A stretch of DNA of 42,500 nucleotides from Candidatus Schekmanbacteria bacterium (lineage in GTDB: Bacteria; Schekmanbacteria; GWA2-38-11; J061): positions 1 to 42,500 of the forward strand of contig JACRJM010000017.1 of NCBI GenBank assembly GCA_016219965.1, in the 5' to 3' direction. Below are positions 1-8,851 of the stretch, one piece after another. Every line of letters starts with the position of its first letter. Within the stretch, counting starts at the first letter, position 1. Position numbers and translations under genes: made by a program. Under the pieces are notes generated by a model. The model saw nothing but the letters and a program-made list of their open reading frames with translations, was not told where the DNA came from and did not search any database.

Positions 1-1
1 A

Positions 2-406
2 TCATTCCAGATAGGCATATCCAATACTACAAACGCACGCCTGTCTTTAACAATGAATGATCTTGATTCTTCAGCTCTCGGACTTGGAGCAAGCTCTGGC
101 CAAATAACCACAATAAGCACAGTTGGAATGGCTCAGTCTGCTTTAGATCAGATAGACAGTGCGATAGATATAATCACAAGCAACCGTGGTACGTTGGGTG
201 CGCTGCAGAACAGGCTTGAATCAACAATTAGCAGTTTGATGGTAAGTTCTGAAAATGCAGGAGCAGCTCAGTCCCGTATCAGAGATGTTGACTTTGCTAG
301 TGAAACTGCAATCTATGTAAAGAACCAGATCCTGGTAAAAGCTGGTACTTCAATACTTGCCCAGGCTAATTCAGCACCACAGGCAGCACTATCATTGCTC
401 GGGTAA
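2..406 (+). CDS. Flagellin, C-terminal part (5' end outside the window)
   Basis: The open frame runs in from the left edge, so the gene is partial; the ATG at 53 is internal. The upstream residues in frame read SFQIG, which matches the FQIG motif of flagellin D1 domains. The rest is the typical C-terminal D0/D1 helix: a stretch on counting SAxxxIDxA helices, then QSRIRDVDFASET, then QILVKAGTSILAQAN and a terminal LSLLG. This region packs into the flagellar filament core and is needed for polymerisation and export. The C-terminus is complete, and a hairpin terminator follows 43 nt after the stop. The hypervariable surface domain cannot be seen. It shows that the organism is flagellated; fliC/fla naming is not attempted. 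Confidence 0.95.
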   Translation, partial: SFQIGISNTTNARLSLTMNDLDSSALGLGASSGQITTISTVGMAQSALDQIDSAIDIITSNRGTLGALQNRLESTISSLMVSSENAGAAQSRIRDVDFASETAIYVKNQILVKAGTSILAQANSAPQAALSLLG

Positions 407-448
407 ATCAAATAGATTGAACTGAAAATAGAACATTTATTATTCAAT

Positions 449-490
449 AAAGTTGCGGAGTCGAGATTAGGCTCCGCAACTTTCATTTAA
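449..490 (+). terminator. Rho-independent terminator of the flagellin gene
   Basis: A perfect 12-bp inverted repeat (AAAGTTGCGGAG at 449-460, its complement at 472-483) with an 11-nt loop is followed by a T-rich tail (TTTCATTT). It lies directly after the flagellin stop codon. Confidence 0.85.
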
Positions 491-661
491 AATATAACAT
501 TAAAAGTCCAATTTACTATTCTATTGTTTTTTCTTATCCCTTTACAGCAAAACCGACGCAGAAGACATCACGCTAATCAACTGAACGAGCAGTATTATGG
601 AAGGCTTGAACGGAATGATAAGTAAAGGAATACTTCTCCTCTCCATCAGGTTAAAAAGAGA

Positions 662-746
662 TGCCGGAGGGGGGAATCGAACCCCCATGGAGCTAAGCCC
701 CGCGGGATTTTGAGTCCCGTGCGTCTACCAATTTCACCACTCCGGC
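662..746 (-). tRNA. tRNA-Leu (anticodon CAA)
   Basis: Read on the minus strand, the acceptor arms GCCGGAG (746-740) and CTCCGGC (669-663) pair perfectly, with A as discriminator base at 662. The anticodon stem CGGGA/TCCCG encloses the loop CTCAAAA, giving anticodon CAA, which reads UUG leucine codons. A long variable arm and a GGGGG-TTCGATT-CCCCC T arm are present, as expected for a class II tRNA of about 85 nt. The 3' CCA is not encoded. Confidence 0.95.
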
Positions 747-804
747 GACAGGGGAATAACACAAAAAAATCACAAATCTTTTCTGAGATTAACAGAATTT
801 TGTT

Positions 805-833
805 TTGATATACTCAAAAAACGTTGATGTCAA
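805..833 (-). promoter_or_regulatory. Candidate sigma-70 promoter for tRNA-Leu
   Basis: On the minus strand a perfect -35 TTGACA (833-828) overlaps the stop codon of the upstream kinase gene. A TATCAA -10 lies 17 nt away (810-805); TATATC at 812-807 with a 15-nt spacer is the alternative. Transcription would start about 50 nt before the tRNA. Based on sequence match only. Confidence 0.35.
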
Positions 834-2926
834 GAATAGCTGAAAAAATCTTCCAGTTTCTTTCTTACATCATCCATAGTGAAAGGCTTTGAAAGGACTA
901 TATTGTTAATATCATTGGAATTATCAAGAGCTTTGATGCTCGATGTATCTCCGGTAATAAAAATAATCTTGTCCTCATAACCGGGGTTTATCTCTCTTAC
1001 TTTTTTAAGGAAGCTTACACCATCAAGGTCAGGCATTTTAACATCAGAGAATACTACATCATAACCATTATTACTGATCCTCTTCAAGCCTTCTACAGCA
1101 CTCTGCGTAACATCAACAACATGTCCATCCTCCTCCAGGAACAGCATCAGGATATCTGTAATAACAGGTTCATCATCAATGACAAGAATTCTTTTTTTCT
1201 CAATTTTATTATTCATTTCTGTTTTATTTTCTCCGGTATTTCCGGTTTCTGAAACAGTCTGTTTAATTAAAGGCAATTCAACTATGAAATTAGTCCCAAC
1301 CCCTTCTTTGCTGTTAAGGACAATTTGTCCTCCATGCTCTTTTACAATACCATATGATATACTTAAACCAAGACCGGTCCCTTTGCCCACTTCTTTGGTC
1401 GTAAAAAATGGATCAAATATCTTTCTGAGGTTCTTTGAAGAAATCCCGATTCCGGTATCACTGATTTCAATTAGAAATTTCTTTTTGTCAAATCTGGTAG
1501 CAACTTTTATCCTTTTTACACCGCTCTCCTTTGCTTCCACTGCATGACGCGCATTCTGAAGCAGATTTAAGATTACCTGCTGAATCCTGTTTGCATCAAG
1601 ATATGCTTCAGGCAATTCCGAACCATAGTCTTCGATTACTTCTATTCCACTCGAACGCATGTCATAAATATTTAGAGCCAATGTTGATTCAACTATTGAA
1701 TTAAGATCAATATTAACCTTTTTTGATTCGTACTTGCGCGAAAACATTAAAAGATTTGATATGATGTTCTGACAGCGCGCAGATTGTGTGTTTATTACTT
1801 CAACTTCCTTCTTAACATCAGAGGGGATGTCTCTTCCCATAAGTACCCCAGAATATCCTATTATTGCAGTTAGTGGATTATTTAGCTCGTGGGCAACTCC
1901 GGAAATAAGCTCACCTACAGATGAAAGCTTTTCAGCCTGTATCAGGTTTTCCTGAAGAGATTTTATCTCCCTCATGTCTCTTACTACCCCAAGACTTGCG
2001 AATGGTAATCCGCTTTCATCTTTTAGCAGAACAGCCCTTATGCTTGTAGGTATGATTTCTCCGCTCTTTGAGAGCAGTTCTATTTCAAGTCCATTTATGG
2101 GCTCCCCGTCTTTAAAATGTTTTTTAAGGGAACTTCTAATGAACTCATGACTTTCAGGGGGATACAAGACATAGAGTTCTTTGCCGATAAGCTCTTCTTT
2201 CTTAAAACCAAGAAGAGAACAGATGTAATAATTGACATCAGTGATCTTCTCATGGAGATCTATCACAGCTATACCATCTATAATGGAAGAAAAAACGGTT
2301 TTTAAATACCGTTCTGATTTTTCTATCTGATTTTCCGCAAGCCGCTGCTCTGTGATGTCTCTGGCCGTTGAAATCTGTCCGGATGCCTTCCCTTCGCTAT
2401 CAACCATTGCCTTGCTTGTCCAGGAAAGGATTCGCTTTTGTCCGTCCTTGCGGGAAAAGCTTAGAGGTATGCCTGGGGTTATCTGTGAGGTTTCAGCCTT
2501 ATCAATATAATCCTCTATCTTCTTCCCAACTGCATCTTCACCAAAAAAATGCAATCCCGAATCATTAAGCCACAATAGATTTCCTTCATTGTCTATATGG
2601 GCAATGATATCCGGAAAAACATCAATCAGGGTATCCCTGAATATTTTCATCTCGGCAAAGCTCTTAGCCTTACCGTCTCTATGTTTTTTCCAATACATAT
2701 ATCCGACAAAACCTGATGAAAGCAGTAATACTGTACCCACTAATGCCATAATTAAACCCAAAAACTTAAACTCCCTGATAGCTTCTCCATAATATACAAT
2801 CAATCCAAAGACTATAAATGAGTGGAGCAAGGCTATATAGAGGACTATTTGCCGGGAGGAAGCAATATTATTGTTTTTTTTCAAAGTGCTAGTCGAAACT
2901 CCTTTACTATTTTTTACTTTATGCAT
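830..2926 (-). CDS. Membrane-anchored hybrid sensor histidine kinase (PAS-PAS-HisKA-HATPase-REC)
   Basis: Order of parts in the 698-aa protein: two membrane segments (about 26-46 and 54-77), PAS domain 1 (about 95-192, followed by the ITEQRLAENQ linker), PAS domain 2 (about 203-320), HisKA with phosphoacceptor His346 in GVAHELNNP, and HATPase with N box near 447-462 and G boxes DTGIGI and GKGTGLGLS. After a linker comes a receiver domain from about 578, with acidic pair DDE and phospho-Asp628 in VVFSDVKMPD. All catalytic landmarks are intact, so it should autophosphorylate and pass phosphate to its own receiver. There is no output domain, so the signal probably leaves through a separate phosphotransfer protein or regulator. 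The ligand is unknown. The gene stands alone, with a 152-nt gap to the upstream glycosyltransferase, and has no obvious Shine-Dalgarno sequence. Confidence 0.9.
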   Translation of the reverse strand: MHKVKNSKGVSTSTLKKNNNIASSRQIVLYIALLHSFIVFGLIVYYGEAIREFKFLGLIMALVGTVLLLSSGFVGYMYWKKHRDGKAKSFAEMKIFRDTLIDVFPDIIAHIDNEGNLLWLNDSGLHFFGEDAVGKKIEDYIDKAETSQITPGIPLSFSRKDGQKRILSWTSKAMVDSEGKASGQISTARDITEQRLAENQIEKSERYLKTVFSSIIDGIAVIDLHEKITDVNYYICSLLGFKKEELIGKELYVLYPPESHEFIRSSLKKHFKDGEPINGLEIELLSKSGEIIPTSIRAVLLKDESGLPFASLGVVRDMREIKSLQENLIQAEKLSSVGELISGVAHELNNPLTAIIGYSGVLMGRDIPSDVKKEVEVINTQSARCQNIISNLLMFSRKYESKKVNIDLNSIVESTLALNIYDMRSSGIEVIEDYGSELPEAYLDANRIQQVILNLLQNARHAVEAKESGVKRIKVATRFDKKKFLIEISDTGIGISSKNLRKIFDPFFTTKEVGKGTGLGLSISYGIVKEHGGQIVLNSKEGVGTNFIVELPLIKQTVSETGNTGENKTEMNNKIEKKRILVIDDEPVITDILMLFLEEDGHVVDVTQSAVEGLKRISNNGYDVVFSDVKMPDLDGVSFLKKVREINPGYEDKIIFITGDTSSIKALDNSNDINNIVLSKPFTMDDVRKKLEDFFSYS

Positions 2927-3078
2927 GTTGATTAAATATAGAGTGTTAAGTTAATTATCCTTATTTCTTATCTGAAAAAGTGTAATGTTTATCGAATGAT
3001 TGAGTCCTCTGATAAGTTAAAAAATGCCTGAAAAAGGTTTCGTAGGTCTTTTATGGTTTAAAATTCTTCTGAAGAAAA

Positions 3079-5631
3079 CTATCTATAATAATAAAGAAGG
3101 GATGAAAGTTTGCTTGTAGAAGAATATGCAAAAATCTCTACTCTTGACGGAGCATGTTCCTCATATTCAGGTAATGTTATAGTCTTTTCCGCAAGAGGAG
3201 GAATATTAATTTCGCTTTTTACTATCTGCCATGGTTCATTCATAAGAGAATTTAACGTGTTGTTTTGCTTTTCATTATTTGCACCTTCATAAACAGAGTC
3301 TTCGCGGATAAAAAAAAGTCTGTCAAATATGATATAATTCCCTGCTCCATCAGAACTTCCCGATGCTTTGACTTCGAGTGAGCTTTCCTCACTGTTCTGC
3401 ACCTTAATTCTGCCAATAAAAGAATTGGTCATCCCCCCAGATGATAATGATGGTAATGATAAATCAAAAGATGAAAGAGTGCTTCCATTAAACAGGAAAT
3501 CCATCCGAGCTTTACCGGACTTAATTTTTGGCAGACTTAACCTTGTATAAACTTTATAGCTCCCCTCATCAAGAGCCAGCTTTCGGACAAGCTTTCCTTC
3601 AGAATAACTATCATAAAGCGGGAAAACCATAGCCGCATTGTTTGAAAAGTAATCTATTTCAGACGACATATAAGGCATGCCCTGAGACCAATGAGAATAG
3701 ACTGAAAACCAGGGATTATGCTCCTCGTCTGATTCGTAAAAGGACTCTCCTTCTACTGCATCATCAATATAATTAACCATGTATGTAAGCTTCTCCTGAG
3801 ATTTCCTGAGATTTTTTAGAGTTACAGTAGAGAAATCCAAGCCGGATTTGGGAAAAGAGCCATTGAAAAAAACTTCAATAAACTCCCCTCCCCTGTTCCC
3901 TATATATGGTCTTACAGGAAAGGCCCTGTCTGTAAAATCATCCGGTTTACCAGCCCGTTTTATGGAAGGATCATATAGGCAAATTATGGATGAATTATCA
4001 TAAATACGGTTGAGGCTTTTGGAAGACAGGAGCTCTTCATGCATCTTAGGTTCTTCCATATTCCCTCTGATGCTCATGTCCCTGTATGTAAAGAATATGC
4101 CGTCAGCATATTTGTACATAGGCATTATGATATATGAAATATCATTTCTCAGGAATACAGGCTTGTAGTCTCCGCTAAGAAGAGAAAGGCTGTCCTTTAA
4201 AGGCAGGTCCCTCAAATCTTTCGAGTCTTTACCCTCAAGTATGCCAAATGGATTGTTCTCATAAATTATACCTTTTGCAACAGAAGAAGAGGGCAAATAC
4301 TCTATGGCCCCAATATATGGCATGATTCCCGCAGAAAGCAGATTAATCCTTCTGTCAACCTGGCGGATACCTTCCGCAGAAAATACTATTAAAATCAGGG
4401 GAAGCAAAACTGAAACAGGAATCAGCATCTTCCCTTTAGATTCATTAGAGACGACAAAAGAAAATATGAAAACAATTACAAATGACATGGAAATAAAACA
4501 GAGCATCTTCAGTACTCCGGCAGATGACTGGACTTCAGTATCTAAATAGCCTGTCATTCTGCCCAATATATAAAGGACAGGAGAGAAAATAAGTGCAGAA
4601 AGGAGAAGATAGTTTCCCCCTCGTTTCAGGTTATTCACAAGATGATCAATCATCGAAGCTGACATTATGCAGAAAAATGGAATGGCAGGAACCAGAATCC
4701 TTGGAAAGTGATGACCCGGATTAATAAGAAGAAGGAACACGAATGAAAACGCATAGCAGAAACTTAAGAGACTCGCACATCTCTTTGAGCAGTCCTTCAT
4801 CATAATGAAAGGAAACAGAATAAAAACTGGGAAAAAGAGATAAGGAGAGTCAAGAAGATGATTCTCAACGTTTTCCCATTTTTCCATATAAACAAAATCC
4901 TGAGATTTGAGCCATTGAGGCATGCCGAAATCCCTGAAGAAATAAAGCCCCAGACTCCCTGCCCTCCAGAATATAATTGGCAAAAGAAATAAAAGTGCTG
5001 AAACAATAAAAATCAGTGGATGATAAAATTTTATTTGTTCTTCTCTGCCGTCCTCTCCCTTCAAAAAGAGCAGCAGGACAGACAACAACATCATCCCGAG
5101 AATCGTAAACATGGAAAATGTCCTGAATCCGAAGGCTATCGGGATACATGCACCGGCAAGGACAATAAGGTAATATCTTCCGTTCACTGCTCCAATGAGA
5201 AAAAGATATGCTGAAAGAGTAATAAAAAAAGAAAGAATCATGTACGGCTTTGCCATAATGGAAAAAAGTATGTTAAGAGGGGAGAAAGCCACAAAGAACG
5301 AAGCAAGGAGAGCAGCCCTTCCCCCATATGCTTTATTTGTAAAAAGGTAGACCAAGATTAAAATCCCAATACCTGCAAAGGCATCGCCAAGCTTCCCTAT
5401 GAGAATACTCTCACCAAAAATCTTATAAAGACTTCCGTTAAGGATTGCGGCAAATGGGCCTTCAAAGGGGACGATTCCCCGCTCATCAAATACTCTGCCG
5501 TTAAGGAGGGCTATGGCACCGTCAGTTTCAAGAAGAGGAGTGGTCAGTGCATAATAAATCCTGATAGCTATGGCTATTATCAGGATAGCAAAAAAATATA
5601 TTTTCCCGGTATGATTTTTCTCATTCCGCAT
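3079..5631 (-). CDS. GT-C fold membrane glycosyltransferase (GT39/ArnT-like) with C-terminal soluble domain
   Basis: An 850-aa protein. Residues 1-430 contain about ten to twelve hydrophobic segments. The first (about 11-29) is followed by LLETDG, which places acidic residues Glu35 and Asp37 in the first periplasmic loop; this is where GT-C enzymes (ArnT, PMT, PglB-like) keep their catalytic or metal-binding acids. Other family-like features are the YLFTNKAYGG turn near 95-104 and HFPRILVPAIPFF near 308-320. Residues from about 430 to 850 are soluble and form a mainly beta region. This family moves sugars from polyprenyl-phosphate carriers onto lipids, proteins or glycans on the outer face of the inner membrane. 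Donor and acceptor cannot be told from sequence. The gene starts 8 nt after the ZIP transporter stop, so it is probably co-transcribed. Confidence 0.75.
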   Translation of the reverse strand: MRNEKNHTGKIYFFAILIIAIAIRIYYALTTPLLETDGAIALLNGRVFDERGIVPFEGPFAAILNGSLYKIFGESILIGKLGDAFAGIGILILVYLFTNKAYGGRAALLASFFVAFSPLNILFSIMAKPYMILSFFITLSAYLFLIGAVNGRYYLIVLAGACIPIAFGFRTFSMFTILGMMLLSVLLLFLKGEDGREEQIKFYHPLIFIVSALLFLLPIIFWRAGSLGLYFFRDFGMPQWLKSQDFVYMEKWENVENHLLDSPYLFFPVFILFPFIMMKDCSKRCASLLSFCYAFSFVFLLLINPGHHFPRILVPAIPFFCIMSASMIDHLVNNLKRGGNYLLLSALIFSPVLYILGRMTGYLDTEVQSSAGVLKMLCFISMSFVIVFIFSFVVSNESKGKMLIPVSVLLPLILIVFSAEGIRQVDRRINLLSAGIMPYIGAIEYLPSSSVAKGIIYENNPFGILEGKDSKDLRDLPLKDSLSLLSGDYKPVFLRNDISYIIMPMYKYADGIFFTYRDMSIRGNMEEPKMHEELLSSKSLNRIYDNSSIICLYDPSIKRAGKPDDFTDRAFPVRPYIGNRGGEFIEVFFNGSFPKSGLDFSTVTLKNLRKSQEKLTYMVNYIDDAVEGESFYESDEEHNPWFSVYSHWSQGMPYMSSEIDYFSNNAAMVFPLYDSYSEGKLVRKLALDEGSYKVYTRLSLPKIKSGKARMDFLFNGSTLSSFDLSLPSLSSGGMTNSFIGRIKVQNSEESSLEVKASGSSDGAGNYIIFDRLFFIREDSVYEGANNEKQNNTLNSLMNEPWQIVKSEINIPPLAEKTITLPEYEEHAPSRVEIFAYSSTSKLSSLLYYYR

Positions 5632-5639
5632 GGGAACGC

Positions 5640-6374
5640 TTACGGTACATTAAAAAATAATTTTAACATATACATGGCTGCGATGCCAGAAATAAGGATG
5701 ATAAAGTTATATACATTATGCTCCCGATGAGTCTGCGGGATAAGGTCAGATGCTGATATATAAAGAAAGAAGCCTGCGGCAAAAGCAAGAAGTGCGCCCA
5801 TGGAATAGGGCACTATATCTTTCAGAAAAAGCGATGCAAGGATTGTTCCTATAGGAGTAGCAGCAGATATGACAACTGAAATAAGAACAACCTTTTTCAT
5901 TGGTTCCTTTGCATGGAACAAAATACCCCCAATCGCTATACCATCAGGTATTTTATGTGCAAGCACAGCGACCACTGCAAGGAACCCGAGCGTATTGTTT
6001 ACCTCAAAACCAGCGCCAATCGCAATCCCGTCAAGTGTGGAATGTATCAAGAGCCCGATGACAGCTAAGCTGCCGAACTCATGGTGACGCTCCCCTGACG
6101 GCTCCTCATCAGAATGGGAATGAAAAAGCATAAATGACTCGAGAAGATAAAAAGAAATAAAGCCAGCCAGCGCAAACCAGAGGGCATCTCTGTTTATTTC
6201 AAGAGACTCCGGAAGGAGATGGATAAAGACAAGTCCGAGGAATATTCCTCCTGAAAAGCTTATCAGTTTAATAGAATTTGCTCTTGCCCATTTTTCCCGG
6301 AATATTAAGAGCGTCATCCCGAGAAGTGACCCCATTGCCGCAATAAGGCTATAATAGAAAGCTAAACTATTCAA
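5640..6374 (-). CDS. ZIP family divalent metal transporter (ZupT-like)
   Basis: A 244-aa protein with about eight hydrophobic segments. The ZIP metal-binding motifs are visible: FIHLLPES (about 51-57), HSTLDGIAIG (111-120) and HKIPDGIAIG (140-149), the last two being the TM4/TM5 binuclear centre. A His/Asp/Glu-rich loop (about 84-98: HSHSDEE...GERHH) lies between TM3 and TM4, typical of zinc and iron ZIPs. It would import Zn2+, Fe2+ or Mn2+ across the inner membrane. The start codon overlaps the lipB stop by 4 bp, which indicates translational coupling. Metal supply would suit the neighbouring metalloproteins, but that link is inference. Confidence 0.88.
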   Translation of the reverse strand: MNSLAFYYSLIAAMGSLLGMTLLIFREKWARANSIKLISFSGGIFLGLVFIHLLPESLEINRDALWFALAGFISFYLLESFMLFHSHSDEEPSGERHHEFGSLAVIGLLIHSTLDGIAIGAGFEVNNTLGFLAVVAVLAHKIPDGIAIGGILFHAKEPMKKVVLISVVISAATPIGTILASLFLKDIVPYSMGALLAFAAGFFLYISASDLIPQTHREHNVYNFIILISGIAAMYMLKLFFNVP

Positions 6375-7063
6375 TCCAATGTTTCTCCATTAATATTAAT
6401 CATAGCACTGTCAGCGTACTTCATTGAAAGAGTAAATACATCAGCAAAAGATTCAACTATGCTCTTTCTTATTTCATCTATGGAGGGGAGTGCGTTGCCA
6501 AGAAGCGCTGAAAGCGATGTAACACCTTTATCCTTTATACCGCAGGGGGTGATAAGATCAAAATGACTCATGTCCGGATTTACATTGAATGCGAATCCGT
6601 GGAAGCTTACCCATTTCCTCACTGCCATGCCAATGGCGCCTATCTTTTTATTTCCCACCCAGACACCGGTTAATCCCTTTATACGCTCACCTTTAATATC
6701 ATAATGGGCAAGGACTCTTATCATGACCTCCTCAACCCTTCTTACAAAAAGATGAATGTCCTTTTCTTCACGTAAATCCAATATAGGATAACCGACTATC
6801 TGTCCCGGCCCATGATAAGTTATGTCACCTCCTCTTTCAACGCTGTGAATCTCTATGCCTGCATCTTTAAGATATTCCTCGCTCACAAGGAGGTTCTCCC
6901 TTTTTCCGGAACGGCCGATAGTTATAACAGGATTATGTTCGAGCAAAATAAGATAGTTATCTTCCTTTCCTGCAATTACTTTTTCATAAAGGAGTTTCTG
7001 AAGTTTAAGAGCCCGGGTGTAATTCACATTGCCGAGGCTAAGACAGTAACACTCTTTTTTCAT
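6371..7063 (-). CDS. lipB: Octanoyltransferase LipB
   Basis: A 230-aa protein of normal family length. It carries the LipB signature RGGDITYHGPGQIVGYPILDL split around residues 77-97, the active-site Lys140 in KKIGAIG, and the nucleophilic Cys174 in LITPCGI. LipB moves octanoyl groups from acyl carrier protein onto lipoyl domains; LipA then inserts sulfur. A likely client is in this window: the E2 subunit at 30912-32186 has a lipoyl domain. No lipA is seen here. The gene follows the midA-like gene after a 138-nt gap and overlaps the ZIP gene by 4 bp. The start has only a weak ribosome-binding site. Confidence 0.95.
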   Translation of the reverse strand: MKKECYCLSLGNVNYTRALKLQKLLYEKVIAGKEDNYLILLEHNPVITIGRSGKRENLLVSEEYLKDAGIEIHSVERGGDITYHGPGQIVGYPILDLREEKDIHLFVRRVEEVMIRVLAHYDIKGERIKGLTGVWVGNKKIGAIGMAVRKWVSFHGFAFNVNPDMSHFDLITPCGIKDKGVTSLSALLGNALPSIDEIRKSIVESFADVFTLSMKYADSAMININGETLD

Positions 7064-7201
7064 CTTAGTTTAACCCGCGTATCACAAAATCCTGCATCAA
7101 TATTACAAGAAACAACCTGTTATAGCCTGGCAGTTCCTGCGGCAGGCGCATGAATTTTTAAGCCTAAACAGGGCTGCCAGACCATGCATTATATTTTAAC
7201 C

Positions 7202-8308
7202 TCAGTATATTAAGCCATCTTCCCTTATCCCTTTTTCAAGGAGCAGGACCTTAAAAATGTCTCCCATACCGGATGGCAGTACCAGATTCTTTATCTTCTG
7301 TATTTCATTATACTTTTCTATATCAAGTCTGCCGTTTCCTGCAAGTGCGGAAAGCTGTTCAAGAATCCCCCATCGGATAAAGAAAGAACGGGAATCCGTA
7401 AAATCAGCGATACTAAAACCGGATATTATTGCCTCATATATGAGTTCAGAAAAATTCACTGAGCAGGTCACATCCTGCTCGCCTAGGAATTCATAGGGAT
7501 CATCAGAAACTTTATGGTTCCTATAACACCGCATCGTAGGATGCGGGTCTTGCTCTGCATAAAGCCTGTGTGCAAGGTCCCCATAATCTATTATCAGCAT
7601 GACTCCTTTGTTAATGGATTTCGATATCCTGTTAAGTACAATATCAAAACCGGGAGCTATCTCAACCTCACCGCTCCCAGTTAAATCAGAAAACCATCTG
7701 TTATAAATCTTCTCTACCTTTTCTTCTGATATTTCCTTTTCAATTTCATGGATTGTTTCGCCCTCAATTTTCACGAAAATTTCACTGGGCGCACCGGAGT
7801 TTAATCTTATCCTCGAAAAAGGAAGTGCGTCAAATAATTCGTTGCATATGACCACAGCGCTGTCAAAAAAGGGAAGTTCATCAAGATTTGAAAAAAAGGT
7901 AATCGGAAATTTAATATGGGAAAGCCTTTGCTTGGCCTCATTAATAAAACTTATGTTCTGCTCTATAAGTACAAGCTCTAATCTTTCTTCAGTAATGCCC
8001 GCCTGCAAAAGATTGTCAGCAATATCCTGCATAAGCATTCCCCGTCCGCTGCCAATTTCTATGATAGCAAGTTTTTCATTGGCGGGGAAAAACCTAAGCT
8101 GCGAGATAATAAATTTTGAAATGCAGATACCAAAGGCGTTAGTAAGCTCCGGAGCTGTGTAGAAATCCCTGTATATCCCTGGATGCTTCCTTCCCCTGCC
8201 GTAGTAGCCATAATCCGGATCATGGAGTATGGATGTCACGAATTCATAGAATGAAACGGAAGTTTTACTGCCAAATATCCTGTTTGTCAGTTCCTGATGG
8301 GAAAGCAT
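7202..8308 (-). CDS. MidA/NDUFAF7-family SAM-dependent methyltransferase, probable complex I assembly factor
   Basis: A 368-aa class I methyltransferase of the DUF185 (COG1565) family. The SAM-binding glycine motif EIGSGRG lies at 84-90, preceded by the family-typical DFYTAPELTNAFG (about 48-60). Later parts include a conserved NELFDALP acceptor region and a GxxLIIDYGD strand. In mitochondria the family member NDUFAF7 symmetrically dimethylates Arg85 of NDUFS2 (the NuoD homologue) during complex I assembly. Here the gene is the next gene after nuoI, 24 nt downstream, with a strong GGGAGG ribosome-binding site. The matching arginine is present in the NuoD half of the fused nuoCD product (Arg217). 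Substrate assignment is therefore inference, supported by both family and gene order. Confidence 0.88.
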   Translation of the reverse strand: MLSHQELTNRIFGSKTSVSFYEFVTSILHDPDYGYYGRGRKHPGIYRDFYTAPELTNAFGICISKFIISQLRFFPANEKLAIIEIGSGRGMLMQDIADNLLQAGITEERLELVLIEQNISFINEAKQRLSHIKFPITFFSNLDELPFFDSAVVICNELFDALPFSRIRLNSGAPSEIFVKIEGETIHEIEKEISEEKVEKIYNRWFSDLTGSGEVEIAPGFDIVLNRISKSINKGVMLIIDYGDLAHRLYAEQDPHPTMRCYRNHKVSDDPYEFLGEQDVTCSVNFSELIYEAIISGFSIADFTDSRSFFIRWGILEQLSALAGNGRLDIEKYNEIQKIKNLVLPSGMGDIFKVLLLEKGIREDGLIY

Positions 8309-8332
8309 TTGATTGCCTCCCTTAGACCGGCG

Positions 8333-8827
8333 CTATCTTGGTCTGTAACCAAGCTTAGCAGTTTTTAAGGAAGGTCTATCCTTTAAAATATCAATATTGT
8401 TAACGCGGTCTGAAAATTTATTGAATGAACATTCAAGTTCACTGCTCATTATTATGGCCTCAACCGGACACGCATCAACACAGAACCCGCAGAATATGCA
8501 GCGAAGCATATCAATCTCAAAACTCTTTGGCCTTTTTTCTATGGATGGATCAGGAGATTCTTCGGCTACTATGGTAATGCACTCTGCGGGACATATGGTC
8601 GCACACATATAGCAGGAAACACACTTCGGGGTGCCGTCTTCCCTGCGGTTAAGGATATGGACTCCTCGCAGCCTTTCTGAGTATTCACGTCTCTCTTCAG
8701 GATATTCAATTGTAGGCCTATCCTTTTTCACTACATTGCTTACAAGGTTACCCATTGTGACTATCAGGCCTTTTAAACTTGCAGCAATACTCTTATCTTC
8801 AACTTCAACTATTTTTGTTTTTATCAT
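8333..8827 (-). CDS. nuoI: NADH-quinone oxidoreductase subunit I (two [4Fe-4S])
   Basis: A 164-aa protein of typical length with two CxxCxxCxxxCP motifs: Cys69/72/75/79 and Cys110/113/116/120. These bind clusters N6a and N6b, which hand electrons from the NuoG chain to N2 in NuoB. An amphipathic N-terminal part (about 13-34) would sit against the membrane arm. In most operons nuoH lies directly before nuoI; here nuoG is immediately upstream (24-nt gap) and nuoH is missing. Confidence 0.95.
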   Translation of the reverse strand: MIKTKIVEVEDKSIAASLKGLIVTMGNLVSNVVKKDRPTIEYPEERREYSERLRGVHILNRREDGTPKCVSCYMCATICPAECITIVAEESPDPSIEKRPKSFEIDMLRCIFCGFCVDACPVEAIIMSSELECSFNKFSDRVNNIDILKDRPSLKTAKLGYRPR

Positions 8828-8851
8828 TTTATAAATCCCGGTTTTTTAGCA

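Noticed and set aside
484-661. Possible gene remnant between the flagellin terminator and tRNA-Leu
   Set aside because: Only very short frames are present and I recognise no protein or RNA family. It looks like ordinary intergenic sequence.
662-746. tRNA-Leu as an integration site for a mobile element
   Set aside because: No integrase, no repeat of the tRNA 3' end, and ordinary genes lie on both sides.
7064-7201. 28-codon frame and CTGGCAG/CTGCCAG repeat between midA-like gene and lipB
   Set aside because: No ribosome-binding site, no family resemblance, and the repeat is short with a 35-nt loop.
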